Assembly (NCBI GenBank): GCA_946187095.1
Contig: CAMHPW010000045.1
Span: 1-7,534 of the forward strand
Source: an uncultured Clostridia bacterium
GTDB taxonomy: Bacteria; Bacillota; Clostridia; Oscillospirales; Acutalibacteraceae
Reading direction: 5' to 3'
DNA: 7,534 nt
Position 1 is the stretch's first letter. Each line of letters begins with the position of its first letter. The position numbers and the translations under genes are program-made. This document shows, piece after piece, positions 1 to 5,446 of this stretch. The notes beneath the pieces are model-generated. The model saw only the letters and a list, made by a program, of their open reading frames with translations. It was not told the origin of the DNA and ran no database searches.

Positions 1-77
1 TGAAACTATAACTTATGGGAAAATAATTCCAAATGAAAATGAATTAAAAGCCAAAATATATAAAAAGTCTTGTAAAC

Positions 78-97
78 CCCTACACCACCCTACACCT
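78..97. repeat. Two-copy 10-bp tandem repeat
   Basis: CCCTACACCA (78-87) is followed directly by CCCTACACCT (88-97), with one mismatch at the last base. The C-rich, G-free top strand contrasts with the AT-rich surroundings. The role is unknown. It could be a remnant of a coding or regulatory repeat belonging to whatever lies left of the window. Confidence 0.6.
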
Positions 98-119
98 TTT
101 TTCGGAAGGATAAAATGCA

Positions 120-158
120 GAATCGATTCAACATTTTGTACAATCGATTGTACATTTT
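120..158. promoter_or_regulatory. Paired palindromic operator candidate upstream of accC
   Basis: Two copies of AATCGATT-NN-ACATTTT lie 21 bp apart (121-137 and 142-158), about two helical turns. The left core sits in the palindrome GAATCGATTC (120-129). The right core sits in the perfect 18-bp palindrome TGTACAATCGATTGTACA (137-154). Tandem palindromes on the same helix face are typical of dimeric repressor sites. The position, 66-104 bp before the accC start, suits control of the acc operon. The site does not match the FapR, FabT or BirA consensus as I remember them, so I name no regulator. The symmetry is seen directly and the function is inferred. Confidence 0.5.
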
Positions 159-163
159 CAAAA

Positions 164-181
164 GAGAGCATTTCGGCTCTC
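164..181 (+). other. Small hairpin in accC leader
   Basis: GAGAGC (164-169) pairs perfectly with GCTCTC (176-181) around a 6-nt loop. No T-run follows, so it is not an intrinsic terminator. It may only shape the 5' leader of the accC mRNA. Confidence 0.3.
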
Positions 182-223
182 AAATCTCAATTCTCCACAC
201 TTTTCAGAAAGGGTTGGAAAAGA

Positions 224-1561
224 ATGTTTTCAAAAATATTAATAGCCAATCGTGGCGAAATCGCTGTGAGAATCATAAGGGCTTGTCGGGAAATGGGTAT
301 TTCCACGGTGGCGGTCTATTCTCAGGCGGATAAAAATGCCCTTCATGTCAGCATGGCTGATGAAAGCTATTGTATCGGCGGTGCTCAGGTATCGGACAGT
401 TATCTGAATATGGCGGCAATTCTGGAAGTCGCTGTCGTATCGGGTGCTCAGGCGATTCACCCCGGATACGGACTTCTCTCCGAAAATGCAAAATTTGTTT
501 CATTGTGCGAACAGTGCAATATTGAATTTATCGGACCGTCCTCTATGATGATAGAGAGATTGGGAGATAAAGATGAAGCAAGAAAAACCATGCGTAATGC
601 AGGCGTACCCGTAACCCCCGGCAGTGACGTTATCGACGATATTGACGAGGCGAAGGCTAAAGCCCTTGAAATAGGATTTCCATTGCTTGTCAAGGCACGT
701 TCGGGCGGCGGCGGTCGTGGCATCAGACGAGTCGATAAAATAGAGGATTTTGCCAATGCGTTTCTTTCCGCAAAGGCAGAGGCTCAGAGTGCATTCGGTG
801 ACGGTGCGGTTTATATGGAAAAATTCCTCACGCCTGTCAAGCATATCGAAATGCAGCTTTTATGCGACAAATACGGCAATGTCGTATGCCTTGGCGAAAG
901 AGAATGTTCCGTTCAGCGTAAAAACCAGAAACTCATTGAAGAAAGTCCGTCACCTGCCATTACTCCCGATATCAGAAAGAAAATGATGGAAGCCGCTGTC
1001 AAAGCAGCCAAAGCCGTCAATTACGAAAATGCGGGTACAGTCGAATTCCTGCTTGACAAAGACAAGAATTTCTATTTCATGGAGATGAATACAAGACTGC
1101 AGGTCGAACACCCTGTTACAGAAATGGTGACAGGTCTGGACATTGTTCAATGGCAGATAAGAATTGCCTCGGGTTCCAAGCTGACTGTCACACAGGATAA
1201 AGTATTCATGCATGGAAATGCGATTGAGTGCCGTATCAATGCGGAAGACCCCGACAATGATTTCCGCCCCGGCTGCGGCAAAATTGAATTTATCCATGTC
1301 CCCGGCGGTCCCTGCGTCAGATTCGATACGGCAATTTATCAGGATTACACCGTACCGCCTTATTACGATTCCATGATAGGCAAACTCATTGTGCAGGCAC
1401 GTTCCAGAGAACTTGCGATAAGAAAAATGAAAATGGCTTTGAGTGAACTCACCATCAACGGCATAAAGCATAACCGTGATTTACATATCGATATCCTTTC
1501 GGATAATGCCTTTGTGTCGGGAACGTATACAACAAACTTTATGGCGGAAAGAAATAAATAA
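224..1561 (+). CDS. accC: Acetyl-CoA carboxylase, biotin carboxylase subunit (AccC)
   Basis: AccC carboxylates the biotin on carrier protein AccB using ATP and bicarbonate, the first half-reaction of cytosolic acetyl-CoA carboxylase. It has 445 aa, close to E. coli AccC (about 449). In order: N-terminal biotin carboxylase domain starting KILIANRGEIAVR, HPGYGLLSEN (79-88), ATP-grasp lysines K116 and K157, glycine loop GGGGRG (161-166), the metal and catalytic segment E274, E287, N289, R291 and E295 in FMEMNTRLQVEHP, then the C-terminal domain with R337 in ECRINAEDP and YTVPPYYDSMIGKLI. Residue N234 in QRKNQK stands where E. coli has H236; I recall Asn here in other Firmicutes. The ATG at 224 follows AAAGGG (208-213) by 10 nt and puts KILIANRGE at the usual distance. 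accD starts 21 bp downstream and accA follows, while accB is absent nearby. Expression may be set by the palindromes at 120-158. Confidence 0.97.
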   Translation: MFSKILIANRGEIAVRIIRACREMGISTVAVYSQADKNALHVSMADESYCIGGAQVSDSYLNMAAILEVAVVSGAQAIHPGYGLLSENAKFVSLCEQCNIEFIGPSSMMIERLGDKDEARKTMRNAGVPVTPGSDVIDDIDEAKAKALEIGFPLLVKARSGGGGRGIRRVDKIEDFANAFLSAKAEAQSAFGDGAVYMEKFLTPVKHIEMQLLCDKYGNVVCLGERECSVQRKNQKLIEESPSPAITPDIRKKMMEAAVKAAKAVNYENAGTVEFLLDKDKNFYFMEMNTRLQVEHPVTEMVTGLDIVQWQIRIASGSKLTVTQDKVFMHGNAIECRINAEDPDNDFRPGCGKIEFIHVPGGPCVRFDTAIYQDYTVPPYYDSMIGKLIVQARSRELAIRKMKMALSELTINGIKHNRDLHIDILSDNAFVSGTYTTNFMAERNK

Positions 1562-1582
1562 ACGGAAAAGGGGGGAGTTTTT

Positions 1583-2467
1583 TTGACTAAAGATATCTTT
1601 AATTTTCTGAAACCGAAAAATGAATTGGAGGGGCATGAGGAAAAGTCCGAAAACAAGCCGTATATTCCCGATGAATTGTGGGTGAAATGCCCTGTATGCA
1701 AGAATGTCATGCTTTCGTCCGATTTGGAGGATAATTATAAAGTCTGTCTGAAATGCGGCTATCACTTCAGGATTCCTGCAAGACAGCGTATTGAAATGAC
1801 CGTTGACGAGGGAACTTTTGAGGAATTCGATAAAGACATGATGTCGGCAAATATCATTGATTTTCCCGAATATACACGCAAGCTCAAAAATGCCAAAATC
1901 AACAGCGGTGAAAATGAATCCGTCATTACGGGTATATGCGAAATAGGCGGTCAAAAGACCGTTTTAGCCGTGATGAATTCACAATTCATGATGGGTTCCA
2001 TGGGTACTGTCACGGGTGAGAAAATTACAAAAGCCTTTGAATATGCCACTCAAAACAGACTGCCTGTAGTGATATTCACCGTTTCGGGCGGTGCAAGAAT
2101 GCAGGAGGGAATCCTCTCTTTGATGCAGATGGCGAAAACAAGCGGTGCCGTCAAACTCCACAGCGACAAGGGACTTTTATATATCACAGTCCTGACCGAT
2201 CCGACAACGGGCGGTGTTACGGCAAGTTTTGCCATGGAGGGCGATATTATCATTTCCGAACCTCATGCACTCATAGGCTTTGCAGGTCCGAGAGTCATTG
2301 AACAGACCATTCGCCAGAAACTCCCCAAGGATTTCCAGTCGGCTGAATTCCTGCTTGAAAAGGGATTTGTTGACGCTGTTGTAGAAAGAAAAGATATGAA
2401 AAATACACTTGCAAAATTGCTGAAACTCCACAGTGAAAGTGAGGTCGTTGACATTGAGTGCTTATGA
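1583..2467 (+). CDS. accD: Acetyl-CoA carboxylase carboxyltransferase subunit beta (AccD)
   Basis: AccD is the zinc-containing half of the carboxyltransferase, which moves the carboxyl group from carboxybiotin to acetyl-CoA to give malonyl-CoA; it works as a heterotetramer with AccA. It has 294 aa, about normal for the family. A four-cysteine zinc ribbon (C36, C39, C55, C58) comes first, then the crotonase-like carboxyltransferase fold with [12 protein letters not shown] (137-148), SGGARMQEG (168-176), [11 protein letters not shown] (208-218) and [11 protein letters not shown] (232-242). The start is a TTG at 1583, placed 6 nt after the strong GGGGGAG (1570-1576) ribosome binding site. The 3' end overlaps the start of accA, so the two subunits are probably translationally coupled, which would favour the 1:1 ratio the complex needs. 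Confidence 0.96.
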   Translation: MTKDIFNFLKPKNELEGHEEKSENKPYIPDELWVKCPVCKNVMLSSDLEDNYKVCLKCGYHFRIPARQRIEMTVDEGTFEEFDKDMMSANIIDFPEYTRKLKNAKINSGENESVITGICEIGGQKTVLAVMNSQFMMGSMGTVTGEKITKAFEYATQNRLPVVIFTVSGGARMQEGILSLMQMAKTSGAVKLHSDKGLLYITVLTDPTTGGVTASFAMEGDIIISEPHALIGFAGPRVIEQTIRQKLPKDFQSAEFLLEKGFVDAVVERKDMKNTLAKLLKLHSESEVVDIECL

Positions 2468-3224
2468 TTGCGTAATGGCGGCAAGGGCGAATGACAGACC
2501 GACTGCCATCGACTATATCACCAGAATATTCGGTGACAGCTTCTTTGAACTTCACGGTGACAGACGTTTTGCAGATGATAAAGCCGTCATCGGCGGTATT
2601 GCCGAACTCAACGGAAAGCCCGTTACAGTGATCGCTCTCGAAAAGGGCAGGAATCTCAAGGAAAGAATGGACAGAAATTTCGGCTCTGCACACCCTGAAG
2701 GTTACAGAAAGGCTTTACGCCTGATGAAACAGGCTGAAAAATTCAAACGTCCTGTAATATGTTTCGTTGATACATCGGGTGCATACTGCGGAATCGGTGC
2801 GGAAGAACGTGGACAGGGACAGGCTATCGCCGAAAATCTCATGGAAATGATGACACTCAGAACTCCGATACTTTCCATATTCATAGGCGAGGGCGGCAGC
2901 GGCGGTGCATTGGCATTAGCCGTGGCAGATGAAGTCTGGATGTTGGAAAATGCGATATATTCTGTTATCTCTCCCGAGGGTTGTGCAAGTATTCTCTGGA
3001 AAGATGCGAGCCGTACAGCAGAGGCTTCGGAATGTCTCAAACTCACCTCACAGGATTTGTTTAAAATGGGTGTTATCGAGAGAATCATCAGAGAACCCAA
3101 GGACGTTGACAGCAAGCTGTTTGACAGCCTGAAAAATCTTATTGCACAGACTTTCGACAAGAAAGCCGAAATCGAACCCGACAAACTTGTTGAAATGAGA
3201 TATAACCGATTCAGAAAATTTTAA
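2454..3224 (+). CDS. accA: Acetyl-CoA carboxylase carboxyltransferase subunit alpha (AccA)
   Basis: AccA pairs with AccD to form the carboxyltransferase of acetyl-CoA carboxylase. From the chosen start it has 256 aa, a short form lacking the longer N-terminal helix region of E. coli AccA (about 319 aa). Visible motifs, numbered from that start, are DRPTAIDYI (14-22), ELHGDRRF (32-39), [23 protein letters not shown] [19 protein letters not shown] (79-97), [20 protein letters not shown] (104-123), the oxyanion glycine loop [10 protein letters not shown] (145-154) and [15 protein letters not shown] (170-184). I chose the TTG at 2454 because GTGAGG (2439-2444) lies 9 nt ahead and the protein then begins SAYDxVxxAR as short clostridial AccA proteins do. 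A GTG at 2433 would add 7 residues but lacks a comparable site. The gene overlaps accD by 14 nt, implying coupling. Confidence 0.93.
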   Translation: MSAYDCVMAARANDRPTAIDYITRIFGDSFFELHGDRRFADDKAVIGGIAELNGKPVTVIALEKGRNLKERMDRNFGSAHPEGYRKALRLMKQAEKFKRPVICFVDTSGAYCGIGAEERGQGQAIAENLMEMMTLRTPILSIFIGEGGSGGALALAVADEVWMLENAIYSVISPEGCASILWKDASRTAEASECLKLTSQDLFKMGVIERIIREPKDVDSKLFDSLKNLIAQTFDKKAEIEPDKLVEMRYNRFRKF

Positions 3225-3226
3225 AT

Positions 3227-3281
3227 AATGAGGAGTGAGGAATTAGGAATGAGTAATACTTGACATTCCTCATTCCTCATT
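3227..3281. repeat. Long imperfect inverted repeat between accA and apbE
   Basis: Arm AATGAGGAGTGAGGAAT (3227-3243) pairs along all 17 positions with ATTCCTCATTCCTCATT (3265-3281), with one G-T wobble, around a 21-nt loop. An alternative register also exists, with AGGAATGAG (3245-3253) pairing with CTCATTCCT (3270-3278), because the arms are built from GGAATGA-like units. No T-run follows, so it is not a standard intrinsic terminator, though the hairpin could stabilise the acc mRNA 3' end or slow polymerase. The regular purine/pyrimidine composition and intergenic position resemble dispersed genomic repeats. The fold is seen directly; repeat-family membership is inferred. Confidence 0.7.
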
Positions 3282-3289
3282 TGTCATTA
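3260..3289 (+). promoter_or_regulatory. Possible apbE promoter with consensus -35
   Basis: A perfect TTGACA lies at 3260-3265, just at the start of the 3' arm of the inverted repeat. At 18 bp downstream the -10 would be TCATTA (3284-3289), a poor match. A better TAAAAT (3288-3293) is 22 bp away, which is too far. The apbE unit otherwise lacks an obvious promoter and may be read through from accA. Confidence 0.3.
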
Positions 3290-3311
3290 AAATAATATAG
3301 AGGTGATAAAA

Positions 3312-4445
3312 GTGAAAAAAGGAATCATATTGGCTATGGCGTTGTCATTGATATTGTGCAGTTGTTCCGCAAGTCAGGGAAAGCAGACTTCAGGCAAAAC
3401 GGAAGTTTCCGTTCCGTCACAAGTCAGTGAGGAATCCGTTGAAGAAGAATCCAAAGAGGAATCAAAAGAAGAAAGCAAATTGCCTGAACCTGAAAGCCGT
3501 GATGTATTCGCCATGGATACTTACATGGTCTTGAAAGCCTATGGCACGAATGCACAAAAAGCTCTCGAAGAAGCGGAAACGGAAATCAAAAGGCTGGAAT
3601 CTCTTTTCAGCGTAAAGTTATATAACAGTGACATTTCAAAGATCAATTCCAACAGCGGTAATCCTATCACCGTGAATGCAAGTACAAGAACGGCGATCGC
3701 AAAGGCGATTGAAATCGGCGATATGACGGACGGTGCATTGGATATCTCTGTATATCCGTTGGTGCGTGAATGGGGATTCACGACAGGCGACAGCGAAAAT
3801 GAACCCAACTATAAAATCCCTGACCAGTGGCTGATTGATTGGCATTTGGGGAATGTCGGCTATGAAAAGATTATTATTAACGGCAGTATCGTGACAGTGC
3901 CGACAGAAATGGAAATTGATTTGGGTGCAGTCGCAAAGGGATATGCAAGTGATGCCGTTTTGCAGATTCTTGATGAAAACAAGATAGAATCGGCATTGAT
4001 AAACTTGGGCGGAAATGTCTATGCCCTCGGCAGAAAGCCCGACAATACCAAATGGAAAGTCGGCATACAGAATCCCAAAGATACAAATAAAATGATATGT
4101 ACACTTGCCATAGAGAATAAAGCCGTTATCACATCTGGCAATTACGAGAGATATTTTGAAGTGGACGGCAAAAAATACTGTCATATCATTGATCCCGAAA
4201 CAGGTTATCCGGCGGATAACGGAATCATTTCGGCAACGGTCATAGGCGACAGCGGATTAGATTGTGACGCACTTTCAACGGCATTATTCGTCATGGGTAC
4301 GGAAAAGGCGATAGAATTTTGCAAGTCGCATAAAGAGATAGATGTGATTTTAGTCACGAAAGATATGAAAATCTATGCGACAGAGGGCTTGGAAAAAATC
4401 ATGACCATGGAAGATGGCTTGACCTACGAGAAAATCAAGAGATGA
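3312..4445 (+). CDS. apbE: ApbE-family FAD:protein FMN transferase, lipoprotein
   Basis: ApbE enzymes transfer FMN from FAD onto a Ser/Thr of extracytoplasmic redox proteins such as Rnf and Nqr subunits, using magnesium. The 377-aa protein starts with a lipoprotein signal (KK, hydrophobic 5-15, then LCSC with the likely lipidated C18). An acidic Ser/Glu/Lys-rich linker follows (about 35-65), so the enzyme sits outside the membrane. The ApbE domain shows AMDT (67-70), DLGAVAKGYASD (203-214), NLGGN (231-235), SGNYERYF (275-282), HIIDPETGYPAD (291-302) and DSGLDCDALSTALFVMG (313-329), the last containing expected metal-binding positions. I chose GTG 3312 because AGAGGTG (3299-3305) ends 6 nt ahead; GTG 3303 lies inside that site. 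The stop overlaps the next start as ATGA, tying it to the NusG_II protein. No flavinylation target motif (D-x-[ST]-G-A-[ST]) is seen nearby, so the substrate is encoded elsewhere. Confidence 0.93.
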   Translation: MKKGIILAMALSLILCSCSASQGKQTSGKTEVSVPSQVSEESVEEESKEESKEESKLPEPESRDVFAMDTYMVLKAYGTNAQKALEEAETEIKRLESLFSVKLYNSDISKINSNSGNPITVNASTRTAIAKAIEIGDMTDGALDISVYPLVREWGFTTGDSENEPNYKIPDQWLIDWHLGNVGYEKIIINGSIVTVPTEMEIDLGAVAKGYASDAVLQILDENKIESALINLGGNVYALGRKPDNTKWKVGIQNPKDTNKMICTLAIENKAVITSGNYERYFEVDGKKYCHIIDPETGYPADNGIISATVIGDSGLDCDALSTALFVMGTEKAIEFCKSHKEIDVILVTKDMKIYATEGLEKIMTMEDGLTYEKIKR

Positions 4446-4786
4446 AGAAATATATCGGAATGGCAATTATCGGGATAGTGATAATAGTTTGCCTTGCATG
4501 GATATTTTTACAGGAGAATGTCACGGCTACGGGAAATGTCGCTGAAATAAGAGTTGACAATGAAGTCGTGCAGACGTTGGATTTGAACAGAAATGCCAAA
4601 GTGACTGTACAGGGCAAAAATAATATCACACTGGTTGTTATTGTTGACAACGGCAGTGTGTATGTAGAGCATTCGGAATGTCCCGATAAGATATGTGTGA
4701 ATAAAGGCAGGATTTCAAAAGAGTATGAAACGATAGTATGCCTGCCTGCAAAGACGATTATAGAAATAAAAAACCTCTCTGAGTGA
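4442..4786 (+). CDS. NusG domain II-containing membrane-anchored protein
   Basis: This small protein (114 aa) has one N-terminal membrane segment (about 5-23) and an outward-facing domain matching the NusG_II family, recognised by HSECPDKICVNKGRIS (77-92) and ETIVCLPAKTIIEI (96-109). Three cysteines, C80, C85 and C100, lie in this conserved part and could bind a ligand or form a disulfide. The family's function is not established; despite its name it is unrelated in role to transcription factor NusG. It overlaps apbE by 4 nt (ATGA), so the two are translated together. In other Firmicutes such proteins are found beside ApbE and membrane transport or electron-transfer genes, which suggests a role in envelope redox chemistry. 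The usual transporter-like third partner is missing here, since a terminator overlaps the end of the gene. Confidence 0.85.
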   Translation: MKKYIGMAIIGIVIIVCLAWIFLQENVTATGNVAEIRVDNEVVQTLDLNRNAKVTVQGKNNITLVVIVDNGSVYVEHSECPDKICVNKGRISKEYETIVCLPAKTIIEIKNLSE

Positions 4787-4805
4787 TTCAGAGAGGAATT
4801 TTTTT
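4768..4805. terminator. Bidirectional intrinsic terminator between converging operons
   Basis: CCTCTCTGA (4774-4782) pairs perfectly with TCAGAGAGG (4788-4796) around a 5-nt loop. On the plus strand seven Ts (4799-4805) follow, ending the apbE unit. On the minus strand the six As at 4768-4773 read as a T-run, ending the murT-gatD operon. The stem includes the last codons of the NusG_II gene, and the loop holds part of its stop codon. Confidence 0.9.
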
Positions 4806-4807
4806 GT

Positions 4808-5437
4808 TTATACATTTTTCAAATCTGTATTGAGGCTTGTTTCATAAGCCTTTTCTTCAAAAGTATAGTCGGCTTTTGACGGGGAAAAAGCCGTATTTTC
4901 AAGGAGTTTTGTGATGATATAATCCGTGAGTTTCGGATTCCTCACAAGCAGAGGTCCTATGGTATAAGTGAGAATGAAATTATCGTCAAGAATGATTTTT
5001 TCATCACGGTCGATAGTGCCTTTGTGATTCTCAAAGCCGATGATATTGCAGTCGAAAAGCGGTGTTTTCACATTTACGTCACGGACGATTCTTTCCTCCT
5101 GATATGTCACGGTATAGTCAAAGATGGCAAGGGCGGATTTGCCGAAAAGTTCAATGCTGTTGCCTGTTGCGATAAGAAAACCGCCGTTTTGCTTGTAGGC
5201 GAGAATGTCGGATTTATACGGAAGAATATCTTCAAGGGCAAGTTTCAGATTATTTTCAGTGCCCGAACCTATGAAAATCACATTGTAGTTGCTGAAATTG
5301 ATTTTCTCACGGAACGGGATATTGTCAAGCTGAACGGTTTCGCCTGTTTCACGGAGATGATAAGCAAGGGCTTTGGCATTACCCGTATCACCGTAGAGAT
5401 TGAGTAAATCATAGTAAATATTGGCAATTTTAATCAT
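4808..5437 (-). CDS. gatD: GatD-like class I glutamine amidotransferase, catalytic Cys and His missing
   Basis: GatD supplies ammonia from glutamine to MurT, which amidates D-Glu of lipid II. The fold is recognisable in 209 aa: YYDLLNLYGDTGNAKAL (8-24), VIFIGSGTENN (53-63), GGFLIATGNSIELFGK (85-100), IIGFENHKGT (132-141) and YTIGPLLVRNP (158-168). The nucleophile elbow has A90-T91-G92-N93-S94 where the family has I-C-G-G, and I160 replaces the His of the HGP motif. The whole protein has one Cys (C130) and two His (H27, H138), none at the active-site positions, so glutaminase activity should be absent. It is also shorter than S. aureus GatD (about 243 aa), missing loops before and after GFENH. 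ATG 5437 lies 5 nt after AGGTGA, which overlaps the murT stop region; the gap from murT is 9 bp. I recall similar ATGN and IGP motifs in other clostridial homologues, so this may be a lineage-wide variant acting as a structural partner. Confidence 0.82.
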   Translation of the reverse strand: MIKIANIYYDLLNLYGDTGNAKALAYHLRETGETVQLDNIPFREKINFSNYNVIFIGSGTENNLKLALEDILPYKSDILAYKQNGGFLIATGNSIELFGKSALAIFDYTVTYQEERIVRDVNVKTPLFDCNIIGFENHKGTIDRDEKIILDDNFILTYTIGPLLVRNPKLTDYIITKLLENTAFSPSKADYTFEEKAYETSLNTDLKNV

Positions 5438-5446
5438 GATATCACC

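Larger units (their letters stand above)
1..223. other. Leader / intergenic region before accC, no convincing gene
   Basis: This AT-rich stretch carries no recognisable protein. The window opens with TGA at 1-3, which could be the stop codon of a gene outside the window. The frame of accC stays open leftward from its ATG to position 2 but has no ATG, GTG or TTG start with a ribosome binding site, and its translation resembles nothing I recognise. No biotinyl-carrier sequence (EAMKM-like) is visible, so accB does not lie directly upstream. The region contains a 10-bp tandem repeat (78-97), paired AATCGATT-centred sites (120-158) and a 6-bp hairpin (164-169 with 176-181, loop of 6). No strong promoter is seen. 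TTCAAC (127-132) and TACATT (151-156), 18 bp apart, are the best weak candidate. Confidence 0.6.

Noticed and set aside
13..171. 52-aa minus-strand frame through the accC leader
   Set aside because: There is no ribosome binding site, and the sequence is largely a translation of the AATCGATT repeats and AT-rich DNA. Nothing supports a real protein.
115..333. 72-aa plus-strand reading frame with GGAAGGA ahead of its ATG
   Set aside because: It runs over the start of accC in another frame, its sequence is explained by the accC codons after 224 and by the palindromic repeats before it, and the spacing from the purine run to ATG is short (4 nt).
2433..2453. Longer accA starting at GTG 2433
   Set aside because: It adds seven residues not expected in short clostridial AccA and has no well-placed ribosome binding site, whereas TTG 2454 follows GTGAGG at 9 nt.
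3303..3311. Longer apbE starting at GTG 3303
   Set aside because: This GTG is part of the AGAGGTGA ribosome binding site that serves GTG 3312. Starting at 3312 also gives a standard lipoprotein signal.
3430..3490. Repetitive GAA/AAA-rich DNA in apbE
   Set aside because: It simply encodes the Ser/Glu/Lys-rich linker after the lipoprotein signal, a usual low-complexity spacer, and is not a CRISPR or mobile repeat.
5046..5050. C130 of the GatD-like protein as a substitute nucleophile
   Set aside because: It sits just before the GFENH segment, away from the glycine-rich elbow, so it is unlikely to replace the catalytic cysteine without structural evidence.
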